Shown here: positions 42,252 to 50,999 of the stretch, in pieces
How positions within the stretch are numbered: position 1 is the stretch's first letter
Layout of the letters: the number at the start of each line of letters is the position of its first letter
Source: Streptomyces macrolidinus
GTDB lineage: Bacteria; Actinomycetota; Actinomycetes; Streptomycetales; Streptomycetaceae
Direction: 5' to 3'
Length of the DNA: 64,000 bases
Assembly (NCBI RefSeq): GCF_023887685.1
Contig: NZ_JAMWMR010000015.1
Location: forward strand, 1 to 64,000
The notes under the pieces: generated by a model
Databases searched by the model: none
What the model saw: the letters and a program-made list of their open reading frames with translations, nothing else
Told to the model about the DNA's origin: nothing
Position numbers and translations under genes: made by a program

Positions 42252-43895
42252 ATGCTCGACCTCCTCATACGCAACGCCCGTATCCGCACCGTCGACGACG
42301 ACCGCCCCCGCGCCCATACCCTCGGCGTCTTCGCGGGGCGCATCGTCGGACTCGACGAAGCGGTGGAGGACCTGCCTGCGCGCACCACACTGGACTGCGG
42401 CGGCGCGGTCATCGTCCCCGGCTTCGGCGACGCCCACAACCACATGGTCTGGTTCGGCCAGTCACTGGGCGAACTCGACCTCAGCGGGGCCACCACGCTG
42501 CCGCAGATCTACGAGGCGGTCGCCCGCCGGGCGGCCGGCCTCCCCTCCGACGCCTGGATCGTGGGCTCCGGCTACGACGACACCGTCATGGGTGCGCACC
42601 CGCACCGCGGCGAGCTCGACCGGGCGGCCGGCGGACGACCGGTGTGGCTCAAACACCGCTCCGGGCACATGTGCGCGGTCAGCAGCGAAGTACTGCGCAG
42701 GACCGGCGTTCTCGACGGCACCACCGCCGAGCCGGAGGGCGGCGTCATCGTCCGCGACGACCGCGGCGCCCCGACCGGCCTGCTCCAGGAGCGGGCCCAG
42801 GGCCTGGTGTCCGCCCTCGTCATGCCCTACCCGGTGACCGAACTGGCCGACGCCGTCGCCAGGGCGAGCGCCGTGTACGCCTCCGAAGGCCTCACCCACG
42901 TCGTGGAGGCGGGGATCGGACTCGGGCTGATCGGCCGCAGCCCTGTCGAGGCCGCCGCTTACCAACTCGCCCGCGAACGGGGCACGCTGAGCACCCGGGT
43001 CGAGCTGATGGTGGCCGCCGACAACCTGCACGCCCTGCGCGCGCACGCCGACGACAACATCACCACAGGACTCGATCTGGGACTGCGCTCGGGCTTCGGC
43101 GACGACCGGCTCCGGCTGGGCCCCATGAAGATCTGGCTGGACGGATCCCTGATCGGCCGCACGGCCGCGGTCTCGGAGCCGTTCTGCGGACACGCCCACG
43201 CGACAGGCGTCTTCCAGAACGGCCCGGAGGACATGCGCCGACTCGTCGTGGCGGCGCACCGGGCCGGCTGGCGGGTCGCCGCGCACGCCATCGGTGACAG
43301 TGCCGTCGACCTCGCCCTCGACGCGTTCGCCGAGGCCCACCGCGTCGCGCCACGCCACGACGTACGGCACCGCATCGAGCACTCCGGCGTGGTCCGCCCC
43401 GATCAGCTCGACCGCTACGCCGAGTCGGGCGTGGTCCCCGTACCCCAGCCGCACTTCCTCTACGAGGTGGGGGACACCATGGCCGAGGCTCTCGGCTCCG
43501 CACGGACCCCGTGGATGTACCGGCACCGCTCCTTCCTCGACCGGGGGGTCCGGGTGCCGGGCAGCTCCGACCGGCCCGTGGCGCCCGGGGCACCGCTGCT
43601 CGGGATGCAGTCCATGGTCGAGCGGCTCAGCAAGGCGGGCACCGTGCTCGGCGCCGACGAGCGGGTCACCGCCGAACAGGCCCTGCGCGCCTACACCCTC
43701 GACGCGGCGTGGGCCAGCCATGACGAGGACCGGCGCGGCAGCATCACCCCCGGCAAGCACGCCGACTTCGTCGTCCTTTCCGACGATCCCGTCGACATCG
43801 ACGCCGGCCGTATCGGCGCGATCGATGTCCTTGCCACCTTCGTGGCCGGTACCTGCGTACACGGCACCGACGTACTGGCTGCATCACCCCGGTGA
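42252..43895 (+). CDS. YtcJ-type amidohydrolase
   Basis: 547 residues. Amidohydro_3 family: 'GFGDAHNHMVWFG' (His-x-His near 66-68), 'AAHAIGDSAVD' (about 340), 'RIEHSGVV' and 'GSSDRPVAP' (Asp) provide the metal site and acid. These enzymes cleave amide, carbamate or ring C-N bonds of unknown compounds. It lies 17 bp after ureC, so it probably converts the transported substrate into, or from, a urea-type intermediate. Confidence 0.87.
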   Translation: MLDLLIRNARIRTVDDDRPRAHTLGVFAGRIVGLDEAVEDLPARTTLDCGGAVIVPGFGDAHNHMVWFGQSLGELDLSGATTLPQIYEAVARRAAGLPSDAWIVGSGYDDTVMGAHPHRGELDRAAGGRPVWLKHRSGHMCAVSSEVLRRTGVLDGTTAEPEGGVIVRDDRGAPTGLLQERAQGLVSALVMPYPVTELADAVARASAVYASEGLTHVVEAGIGLGLIGRSPVEAAAYQLARERGTLSTRVELMVAADNLHALRAHADDNITTGLDLGLRSGFGDDRLRLGPMKIWLDGSLIGRTAAVSEPFCGHAHATGVFQNGPEDMRRLVVAAHRAGWRVAAHAIGDSAVDLALDAFAEAHRVAPRHDVRHRIEHSGVVRPDQLDRYAESGVVPVPQPHFLYEVGDTMAEALGSARTPWMYRHRSFLDRGVRVPGSSDRPVAPGAPLLGMQSMVERLSKAGTVLGADERVTAEQALRAYTLDAAWASHDEDRRGSITPGKHADFVVLSDDPVDIDAGRIGAIDVLATFVAGTCVHGTDVLAASPR

Positions 43896-43951
43896 AGCCC
43901 ACCCCCCGTCCCCACGGCCGCACCGCCACGGCCGCACGCAAGGAGTCAGAT

Positions 43952-45283
43952 GTGAACACCCTGAGCAAGGCCTCCCCGCAGTCTCCACCGGGCACCTCGG
44001 CCGACGTCACCGGCAAGGACGCCGGGCGGGTCGCCTTCGCCGCCTTCGTCGGCACGGCACTGGAGTGGTACGACTACTTCCTCTTCGGCACCGCCGCGGC
44101 CATCGTCTTCAACCGGCTGTACTTCACCACGCTCAACCCCACGGCAGCCACCATGGCCGCCTTCGCGACGTTCGGTGTGGGATTCGTCGCCCGGCCGATC
44201 GGTGCGCTCCTCTTCGGTTGGCTCGGCGACCGGATAGGACGCAGACCGGCCCTGCTCATCACCGTGGTGATGATCGGGTGCGCCACCGGCCTGATCGGCG
44301 TGCTGCCCGGCTACAGCAGCATCGGAGTCGCCGCGCCGCTGCTGCTCGTCACCCTGCGCCTGCTCCAGGGCATCGCGGTCGGCGGCGAGTGGGGCGGTGC
44401 CGTCACCCTCGCCGTCGAACACGCCCCTCCCGGCAAGCGCGGCCGTTACGCGGCGCTGCCGCAGGTCGGTTCGCCCGTGGGCACCCTGCTCTCCTCCGGT
44501 GCGTTCTCCCTGGTGCTCCTCCTGCCGTCCGCCTCGTTCGACGCCTGGGGCTGGCGTCTGCCGTTCCTGTTCGCCTTCCCGCTGCTGCTCATCGCCGTCT
44601 ACATCCGCCGCAAGGTCGAGGAGTCGCCGCTCTTCGACGAACTCCTGAAGCAGGACGAGCGGGCCAAGATCCCGGCGCTCGAAGTCTTCCGCTCGGCCTG
44701 GGGACGACTGCTGGTCGCGATGGCCTCGGCGATGCTGGGCGTCGGCGGGTTCTACCTGCTGACCACGTTCGCGATCAGCTACGGCAGCGAGACACTGGGG
44801 GTCTCACGCACCCTGATGGTCAACGCGACGCTGTTGGCCGCCGCCGTCGAGATCGTGGTGATCCTCGTCGTAGGGCGCCTGGCGGAGCGGCTCGGCCCCG
44901 GCCGGGTGACGCTGTGGGGCGGTGTGCTCAGCGCTGTGATCGCCTTCCCCGTCTTCTGGCTGATCGACACCAAGAACCCCTGGGCGATCGTGTTCGCCGT
45001 GATGGCAGGCATCGCCGTGCTGTCCGTCGCCTACGCGGTCTCCGGGGCGCTGCTCACCGAGCTGTTCCCCGCGCGGCTGCGGTACAGCGGCGTGGCCCTG
45101 GCCTACAACCTCGCCGGCGCGCTCACCGGCTTCCTCCCCTTCGCGGCGACCGCGCTGCTGAAGGTCAGCGACGGGGCCTCGTGGCCCGCGGCCCTGCTGC
45201 TCGTCGTGCTGGCTCTGCTCACCGCACTCGGCGGTCTCCTGGGAGAGCGGATGCGCGTCTCGGACAACGTCACCAGTGGCTGA
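43952..45283 (+). CDS. MHS-family MFS metabolite:H+ symporter
   Basis: 443 residues from GTG 43952, chosen because AAGGAG lies 6 nt before it; GTG 43892 overlaps the previous stop but lacks a site. MHS signatures: 'AAFVGTALEWYDYFLFGTAA', 'FGWLGDRIGRRPALL', 'LRLLQGIAVGGEWGGAVTLAVEHAP', twelve membrane segments. Imports organic acids, osmolytes or amino-acid-like solutes with protons. Last gene of the urease-like operon; presumably brings in its substrate. Confidence 0.9.
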   Translation: MNTLSKASPQSPPGTSADVTGKDAGRVAFAAFVGTALEWYDYFLFGTAAAIVFNRLYFTTLNPTAATMAAFATFGVGFVARPIGALLFGWLGDRIGRRPALLITVVMIGCATGLIGVLPGYSSIGVAAPLLLVTLRLLQGIAVGGEWGGAVTLAVEHAPPGKRGRYAALPQVGSPVGTLLSSGAFSLVLLLPSASFDAWGWRLPFLFAFPLLLIAVYIRRKVEESPLFDELLKQDERAKIPALEVFRSAWGRLLVAMASAMLGVGGFYLLTTFAISYGSETLGVSRTLMVNATLLAAAVEIVVILVVGRLAERLGPGRVTLWGGVLSAVIAFPVFWLIDTKNPWAIVFAVMAGIAVLSVAYAVSGALLTELFPARLRYSGVALAYNLAGALTGFLPFAATALLKVSDGASWPAALLLVVLALLTALGGLLGERMRVSDNVTSG

Positions 45284-45748
45284 CATCTGTCCACCGAACG
45301 CCGCCCCTTGACGGGACGACGTTGCCTGCCGGGCACTGGCTGTGTTGGCCCCCGGCAGGCACCCGCCGACCTACGAGGCGTCATTGCAGGCAACGTCCGG
45401 CTTGCCTCCGCCCGAGTGGAGGCAAGCCGGACGTCGGCTCGCCAGGCTGACTCGTCCTCTCCTGGCCACGCCCTCACGCGCAGCCCCTGTGGTGTGCGAA
45501 CCCGCAACCATCGCGGCTTCCGCAGCCAGGTCTTCCGGGGCGCCCGGCTTGCTCACTGAGGGCCCGGATGCGCGCGTGGGAGCGATTGACGGCCTGCTGA
45601 GACTCGCTGTTGCCAGTCACGCCCGACCGACCGGTCGCCATCAGCCCCGCGCCGTCCTCCGCATACCCGTACGCACGTACGCGTCCTGTGGCGATGCCGG
45701 TGATACTGGCGTAGCCGGAAGCACGAAGTGACCCGCTGGGGGGCGTAG
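45284..45748. other. 465-bp intergenic region with strong RNA structures
   Basis: No gene recognised. Two long inverted repeats occupy 45318-45433 (separate entry). The remainder to 45748 shows no coding frame of family type. Confidence 0.6.
45318..45433 (+). terminator. Two hairpins with overlapping alternative pairing
   Basis: Hairpin A: 45323-45333 with 45351-45361 (11 bp). Hairpin B: 45394-45409 with 45418-45433 (perfect 16 bp, 8-nt loop). A third pairing joins 45318-45329 to 45386-45397 (12 bp) and would break A and the base of B. B alone is a convincing terminator for the urease-like operon; the mutually exclusive pairings resemble an attenuator. Confidence 0.7.
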
Positions 45749-46294
45749 ATGGGTAACTTCCAGGTGAGTCGGGGAATGCCGCTCGCAGAGTGGAGAAACC
45801 CGGCGATCGCTGCCGAGGTCTATGCGCGGTGCACCACTCCCCGCGGTGAGGTGACCCTGACCCGGGAACGCGGCCCACGGACCCGCCCGGAAGACCACGC
45901 CGATGCGGTGGAGAGCTGGACGGTGTCCCTGCGGGACGGAGAAGCCACGCTCAAGGTTCATCGGCTCGTGGCGGACCCGCTGTTGTTGCGGCGGCGGATC
46001 CGGAAGGGTTTCGAGGGCGAGACAGACGGGGAAGCGCTCCGTTTCACCGGCACGTCCGCGCTGCGGCGCTCCCGCCGATCGGTCATGTACGAAGGGCCCA
46101 CGATCGATGTCCTGATCGTGCCGCGCGCGTTCAGCCTCCGTCTTGTCGAGCGCGGAGAGGAGATCGGACTCGGCTCATTCAGCAATCAGTGGGAGGTGCC
46201 GGACCCCACGGACCACGCCGTGCTGGCCGTCTGCCTCTTCGCGTGGGCCGGGTTGGAGGACCTGCTCAGGACACCCGTGCTCCGGGACCTGTGA
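45749..46294 (+). CDS. Hypothetical protein
   Basis: 181 residues from ATG 45749. Moderately high coding bias; alternating charged and hydrophobic segments ('WTVSLRDGEATLKVHRL', 'VLIVPRAFSLRLVERGEEIG', 'DHAVLAVCLFAWAGLEDLL') suggest an all-beta soluble protein with a C-terminal helix. No signal peptide or motif recognised. It stands alone at the left edge of the decayed tRNA-linked region. Confidence 0.65.
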   Translation: MGNFQVSRGMPLAEWRNPAIAAEVYARCTTPRGEVTLTRERGPRTRPEDHADAVESWTVSLRDGEATLKVHRLVADPLLLRRRIRKGFEGETDGEALRFTGTSALRRSRRSVMYEGPTIDVLIVPRAFSLRLVERGEEIGLGSFSNQWEVPDPTDHAVLAVCLFAWAGLEDLLRTPVLRDL

Positions 46295-46396
46295 CGGACT
46301 GGCGCATGCTTCGTCATTCAGGACCGCCAGAACCTCAACCCAACCTCCTCGCCTCCCCGGTCGTAGCTGTAACTACGGCGGACGAGGGGCGGAGGG

Positions 46397-46590
46397 TTAC
46401 GACGGTCGGGAGCCGCCCCGCCGGACGTGCGAGTCGAAAGGCGTCACCTTTCCCTTGGGGTCCGCCGCGAAGTTGGGCTGTTCACCTACTGGAGTACCGC
46501 CCAGCCAACGCCCGTCTCTTCGGCGCCCGAATATCCGGTCCTGCGCCCGTTCCGAATCGGCATTCCATAGGTCTGTCGCAAGCCTCACGA
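46397..46590 (-). pseudogene. DyP-type peroxidase C-terminal fragment
   Basis: In one minus frame the sequence RLATDLWNADSERAQDRIFG, then RRRDGRWLGGTP and FAADPKGKVTPFDSHVRR, matches the C-terminal part of DyP-type haem peroxidases just before the proximal region. After HVRR the frame runs to a stop at 46397 with unrelated residues, and upstream homology vanishes before about 46590. Both ends are missing, so it is a relic. Confidence 0.65.
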
Positions 46591-46729
46591 TGCGGACGAC
46601 CTGGGAAGACCCCCGCCCCCAGGGCCAACCACGCGGCCACGGAACCGCCGTCGACAGACACCACCGCCCTGTGTGCCTCTTGCGACACGATGGCTGGCGC
46701 CACCATGGAGCGCGACTGCACCACCGCCC

Positions 46730-46760
46730 AGTACTCCAGCCGTAGATCGTGATCTTCATG
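46730..46760. repeat. IS701-type element end, copy 1
   Basis: The 31-bp segment at 46730-46760 matches 47346-47376 at 26 positions. It abuts a short in-frame tail reading KQQAAQQP-stop on the minus strand, the sort of C-terminus seen in IS701-family transposases. Probably the 3' end of a second, otherwise lost, copy. Confidence 0.55.
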
Positions 46761-46884
46761 GTTGTTGGGCTGCCTGTTGTTTCTCCCCCGGCACCCGCCT
46801 CAACCGGGCGGTGGTCGAGGCGCGGACTCCCTGCGCACCAGCCTTGCCTTGACCTTCCAGCCGCTGGAGGGACCAGAGTCGAGG

Positions 46885-47301
46885 TGGCGGCCTGCGGCGG
46901 TCAGGCCTCCACGGGATCGGCCGAGGGCGTGATCGTCCGGTTCGTCCCGCCGGTGCTTCCCCCTTTTCGGCCGGTGGCCGCCGCGTGCTGGTGGGCCCGG
47001 ACTACGGTGGAGTCGATCTGCACCAGCCAGTCGATGTCACCGGCCGCGTCCGCCTGGGCCTGGACCTGCTGGAGGGCGTGGGTGAAGACACCGTCAAGGC
47101 ATAGCGGCGGAAGCGGGTGTACACCGTCTTCCACGGCCCGTAGCGTTCGGGCAGGTCACGCCAGGTGATCCCGGTACGGATCTTGTACACCATCCCGTTG
47201 ATCACCCGGCGGTCGTCCACGCGTGGGCGCCCCATCCCGGAGCCGGGTATGAGCGGAGCGAGCAATTCCCACTCTTCATCGGTCAGTTCATGTCGACGCA
47301 C
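46885..47301 (-). pseudogene. IS5-family transposase remnant
   Basis: GTG 47301 begins RRHELTDEEWELLAPLIPG, 'GRPRVDDRRVINGMVYKIRTG' and 'WRDLPERYGPWKTVYTRFRRYA', the N-terminal DUF4096 part of IS5-group transposases. A one-base deletion near 47100 shifts the frame; reading resumes as 'LDGVFTHALQQ', 'DIDWLVQIDSTVVRAHQHAA' (DDE first Asp). A second shift follows ('DDHALGRSRGGLT') and the rest of the catalytic domain is absent. Non-functional. Confidence 0.85.
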
Positions 47302-47345
47302 GACAACATGATCGCACCGACAAGATCACTTTGAAGACGGACGCT

Positions 47346-48015
47346 AGTACTCCAGCCGTGCGCCGTCATCTTCATGTCTGGTTCGCGGCTTGTCGGCGGT
47401 AATGGCCGGCCTGGGCTCGGGCCTGGTGGCGACGTCGCCAGTCGGACCAGCGGAGCCGGTGGGCTGCGTCGTGCACGGGTTGGACGACCAGCGTTGTGAA
47501 CAGTCGCTGGATCTCGTTGCAGGTGAGCGGGATCAGTTCGTCCGGGGCGGGATAGCTGGTGTGGTCGTGGTCGCAGACGACGGCGAGGAAGGCGTGGGCG
47601 AGCATGGCCAGGGACCCAGCGGAGCCAGGAGGTGAAGCGGCGGAGTTGGTGCTCGTCCAGTCCGGCCAGCCCCTTTGCGGCCTGGAAGGTCTCTTCCACT
47701 CGCCATCTCGATCCGGCGACGCGGACCAGGTTGGTCAGGGGCATGGGGGCGGGTGACCAGCAGCGGTAGTAGGCGAGTTCACCGGTTCTGCGGTCGCGGC
47801 GGATCAGCAGTTGATGGCTGCCGGGCCGGGGTTCGACCAGGTCGATGACGGCCCAGCCGTAGAAGCGGTGCCCCTTGGCGCCGGCCCCTGCCGACAGCTT
47901 CTGCCAGGCCCGCCTGGGCACCTTCGCGGCCAGGGCGACCGCGCGGAACTTCCCCGCACCGGTGCTGACTTCGGCCGAGCAGGCGACCGCGAGCACGTAG
48001 CCGACCTGCGGCCCT
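47346..48015 (-). pseudogene. IS701-family transposase remnant
   Basis: Minus-strand sequence from about 48015: 'GYVLAVACSAEVSTGAGKF', 'RAWQKLSAGAGAKGHRFYGW', 'VAGSRWRVEETFQAAKGLAG' (catalytic Glu region), then a frameshift near 47606 and 'AMLAHAFLAVVCDHDH', 'IPLTCNEIQRLF' to a stop at 47372. This is the C-terminal half of an IS701-type DDE transposase; the N-terminal half is missing and the frame is broken, so it is inactive. Repeat copy 2 (47346-47376) marks its right end. Confidence 0.85.
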
Positions 48016-48143
48016 CGGAGATGACAGGCTCTCTGCAGGCAGCGGCATTGATGGCATCCAGGCCACCGACCTCGGCCAGGGCGGCAGCCGACGAGCACAG
48101 GATGGTCCGCCAGGTCACCACACATTGGCATAATCGCTGATTA

Positions 48144-48681
48144 TCAATTCTCTGGCAACCTCAAGTAAACCGCCATTCCCTCTCGATTAGAGTGCGCTGG
48201 CGAAACAACCGTGTCAGAGAACACGCTATGGGCCCACGTGTCTTGACTGTCGCGCAGCGCGCCATCCCCGGATACAATCCCCCTCAGGATCCACCGCGGC
48301 CCGTCACACCCCAGCATCCTGACACTCATACACCTCGATGGCTTTGCAATCTGAAGCTCGGCACGGGGCCCGACACCCGCCAGGCCTGCCCACTCCTTGA
48401 CTGTTCCACCGGAACCCTTGATACTCTTCATCAATTCGCCGTGTATGGAGGTCCAATTTCTACGGGCGCTAACCCATAAACGCCTGAAGTTGGATAGCTG
48501 TTCTTCCGTACACCACAGTTACGACAACCGGGACCCAGTTGCCCCCTGCTTCCAGCCTGACTTCATCGAGACCCGACGGCAGAGGAATCTTGAGGCCTCC
48601 CAGGTCCATCAGGCTGACTCCCGCCCAGCCAGTCTCAGTCACATCCCATGGACCCGCGTCCCGTCCTCGCACCACCGACAT
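48144..48681 (-). pseudogene. DUF3710-family gene with a single frameshift
   Basis: ATG 48681 opens MSVVRGRDAGPWDVTETG, 'VSLMDLGGLKIPLPSGLDEV' and 'VVYGRTAIQLQAF', the N-terminal half of DUF3710 proteins, then hits TAG near 48467. Shifting by one base restores SARRNWTSIHGELMKSIKG, 'GVGPRAELQ', 'GCDGPRWILRGIVSGDGA' and 'VFSDTVVS' to a stop at 48144. So one extra base breaks an otherwise intact gene of about 178 codons. DUF3710 function is unknown. Sequencing error must be excluded. Confidence 0.7.
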
Positions 48682-48718
48682 ATGCGGATCCCAACCCCTT
48701 GACTCCTCTAAAACGGGA

Positions 48719-49009
48719 CTAAGTCAGCTCTCTCCCGAGGAAGAATTCATCCAATCTCGAAGCCCAATCTTCCGACTCAAGGCCAGCATCCATCAGCAAA
48801 TCTCGCCAGTCCTCCGCCATAAACTCCAAGGCCATAACCACCCTATCGATGTCACCCCTGGATACCAGGATGACGGCAGCCAGTAGACGTTCGCCGGCAT
48901 CACCACCGAACGATTCACGTTCCATTTCGTGAAGCATCGAAATTACAGCTTCCCAGTCCGCAGGAAAATCCTTCTCAATCTTCCTCGCAAGCCGTCGACT
49001 GACAGGCAT
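48719..49009 (-). CDS. Small acidic hypothetical protein
   Basis: 96 residues from ATG 49009, preceded by GGAGGGG. 'SRRLARKIEKDFPADWEAVI', 'GERLLAAVILVSRGDIDRVV' and 'AEDWRDLLMDAGLESEDWASRLDEFF' suggest an all-helical fold; it resembles small Streptomyces hypotheticals that end in an 'LxxEDWxxRLD' helix. AT-richer than neighbours, like the rest of this patch. Function unknown; immunity or adaptor roles are guesses. Confidence 0.65.
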   Translation of the reverse strand: MPVSRRLARKIEKDFPADWEAVISMLHEMERESFGGDAGERLLAAVILVSRGDIDRVVMALEFMAEDWRDLLMDAGLESEDWASRLDEFFLGRELT

Positions 49010-49024
49010 AGAGCCCCTCCATTG

Positions 49025-49515
49025 ATCAGACATGACGAGATGGAGTTGACCGCGGACAGGTCCCAGGGAGCCCAGTCGCTGATGTTGAACATGGCACCAT
49101 GGAACGCCCACCCCCGGGTCTTCTCCACGCACGGTCATGCCTACAACAGAACCTGGCGTGAATGGCCGGAAGAAGTCGTCTGGCGTCCGACGAGCTGGGT
49201 GCGGATCTTGTCGATGGCCCAGGCGGGCGGCACTGCACCGCCGGATGCCCGGTACCACGCAGCCCTCGAAGCGGAGCCGACCCAGCCGTCGTTCACCCAG
49301 TGGATCAACGACGCGCAACGAGACAAGGGGGCTGCGCGGAAGAATTCCGATGCGCTGCCACCATCACTCGGAAGAAGGAATCCCCACTCGACGCGCAACG
49401 GATCCGAGAGGTCACCGAGGGTCTTGAAGACATCACACAACGCATCCACCCAGCGGATACCGATACTGAAGGCCTCCCCTGCGGAGCCCTCTGGATCGAC
49501 ATCACCTACGAACAC
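49025..49515 (-). pseudogene. Degenerate hypothetical gene next to tRNA-Leu
   Basis: One frame from GTG 49515 reads coherently ('FSIGIRWVDALCDVFKTLGD', 'LIHWVNDGWVGSASRAAWYR', 'PPAWAIDKIRTQLVGR') and stops at 49141; the same frame resumes after two stops as 'TRGWAFHGAMFNISDWAPWD' and 'LSAVNSISS'. There is no ribosome site at the GTG and the upstream side abuts the tRNA terminator, so the N-terminus seems lost. I do not recognise the family; decay is an inference. Confidence 0.35.
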
Positions 49516-49520
49516 GCAAC

Positions 49521-49550
49521 GAGGACCGCGACCGCAAGGTCGTGGTCCTC
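49521..49550 (-). terminator. Terminator of tRNA-Leu
   Basis: 13-bp stem (one G-T pair), arms 49521-49533 and 49538-49550, GCAA tetraloop, 22 bp downstream of the tRNA 3' end. Confidence 0.8.
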
Positions 49551-49572
49551 GTCTCTGTATCACCAATCGTTG

Positions 49573-49657
49573 TGTCCGAGGGGGGACTTGAACCCCCACG
49601 CCCGATAAAGGGCACTAGCACCTCAAGCTAGCGCGTCTGCCATTCCGCCACCCGGAC
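49573..49657 (-). tRNA. tRNA-Leu (anticodon GAG)
   Basis: 85-nt cloverleaf on the minus strand. Acceptor GTCCGGG pairs with CTCGGAC (one G-T), D-stem GCGG, anticodon stem CTAGC/GCTAG with loop TTGAGGT giving GAG, a long type-II variable arm (TGCCCTTTATCGGGCG) and T-loop GTTCAAG. CCA is not encoded. Type-II tRNAs such as this are frequent integration sites; the decayed patch lies on its 3' side. Confidence 0.95.
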
Positions 49658-49903
49658 TAGGTGTCTGTCGCCTCTCGGGGCTTCCCCGCGGCGACATGGA
49701 CAACAATACCAAGGTTTCGGAGTGGCTTTCACCTGCATATCTGCGCGGGGAGGGGCGGGGGCGAGACAGGGACTCGGGTGTGGCTTACGGTCACCATGCG
49801 GCTACGGTCCGCGTGAAGACTCACGTCAGCGGGTTCTTGTGGCTTCGTTGCCAGGGCGTGGTGGCGAGCGTGGGCGTTGTGATTCGGCCGTTACCGATCG
49901 TCG

Positions 49904-50953
49904 TCAGGGGCGTCCGCGCAGGGAGTGCAGGTACGTGCTGGAGCGGCGGGCGAAGGTGAAGGGGTCCGACGGGTTGTCGTGTTCGGTCTGCCAGTGGTGG
50001 GCCAGGCGCTCGCCGCGCAGCCGGGTCACGGCCGACAGGAAGCGCTCGTAGTCGATGTCGCCGTCGCCGACGTCCACCATGCGGTAGCCGTACTGGTTCG
50101 AGGGGTCGCTCACCCCGTCCTTCACGTGGAAGAGCGGGTAGCGGTGGGAGTGCTCGAGGGCGTAGTCGAGGGGTTCGAAGGGGGCGGGGGTGCCGTCGGG
50201 TCGCCGGGAGAAGCGGAACTGGCCCGCGTACGCCCAGTAGATGTCCATCTCCAGGTACACGAGGTCGGGGTCGGTCTCGGCGAGCAGGACGTCGTAGAGG
50301 CGGACCTCGGGGTCGTCGCTCGCGAAGGAGAACTCGTCGGAGTGGTTGTGCTGGTAGAACTTCATGCCGCGCGCCTTGGCCGCCGCGCCGTAGGTGTTGA
50401 ACTCCTCGGCAGCCCGTTTCCAGGCGGCCACCGTCGAGCCGTAGCGGAACGGGCTCGACGCGGTGCCGATGTGCTTGAGGCCGAGGGCTTCGGCGTCGTC
50501 GAGGACCCGGGTGAGGTTCTGCGCGAAGGTGTACGCGTTCGGGTCGCTGGAGTAGTAGCCGACATGGCTGCCGATCGGGGTCAGACCGTGGTTCCTCGCC
50601 AGGCGCTTGAGCTGGGCGAGGGTGATGGGGCCGACGGCGTCCTGGGTGTAGCCGGCGAATTCGATCTCGTCGTAGCCGTACTTCTCCAGCTCGTCGAAGA
50701 CAGGGGCGAAGCCGAGCGTGGCGACCTTGTCGCGCAGGCTGTAGAGCTGGACGCCGAGTCGTCCGGGCGGCAGTACGGGACGGCCGCCGCCCGCGGCGGG
50801 GGCGGGGGCCGCGGCCTTCCCGGTGGCCGCGGTGGCGGAGGGGGCGACGGCGCCCAGCAGGGCGGCGGCGGTGGTGCCCGCGGCCACCCCGAGCATGCCT
50901 CGTCTGCTGAGGCGGTGGGTCAGTTCGGGGTCGGGCCGGGAGATGCGGCTCAT
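49904..50953 (-). CDS. Tat-exported sugar phosphate isomerase/epimerase-like TIM barrel
   Basis: 349 residues, start preceded by GAGGAG. Tat signal SRRGMLGVAAGTTAAALLG near 16. Xylose-isomerase-like (AP_endonuc_2) barrel: 'LGVQLYSLRDK', 'GYDEIEFAGYT', 'KFYQHNHSDEF', 'YLEMDIYWAYAG', 'PLFHVKDGV' provide Glu, His and Asp metal ligands. Exported members act on keto-sugars or glycosides. Last gene of the minus-strand operon, 46 bp after eboF. Confidence 0.85.
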   Translation of the reverse strand: MSRISRPDPELTHRLSRRGMLGVAAGTTAAALLGAVAPSATAATGKAAAPAPAAGGGRPVLPPGRLGVQLYSLRDKVATLGFAPVFDELEKYGYDEIEFAGYTQDAVGPITLAQLKRLARNHGLTPIGSHVGYYSSDPNAYTFAQNLTRVLDDAEALGLKHIGTASSPFRYGSTVAAWKRAAEEFNTYGAAAKARGMKFYQHNHSDEFSFASDDPEVRLYDVLLAETDPDLVYLEMDIYWAYAGQFRFSRRPDGTPAPFEPLDYALEHSHRYPLFHVKDGVSDPSNQYGYRMVDVGDGDIDYERFLSAVTRLRGERLAHHWQTEHDNPSDPFTFARRSSTYLHSLRGRP

Positions 50954-50999
50954 GCCTGGAACTCCTCGCTGTCGAAGGGCGTTGTCAGTGGTGAGTGCT

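Noticed and set aside
47390..47635. Plus-strand frame in the IS701 remnant
   Set aside because: Antisense to recognisable transposase sequence on the minus strand.
49573..49657. tRNA-Leu as an active attachment site
   Set aside because: I could not find a second copy of the tRNA 3' segment or an integrase in the window, so an intact integrated element is not claimed.
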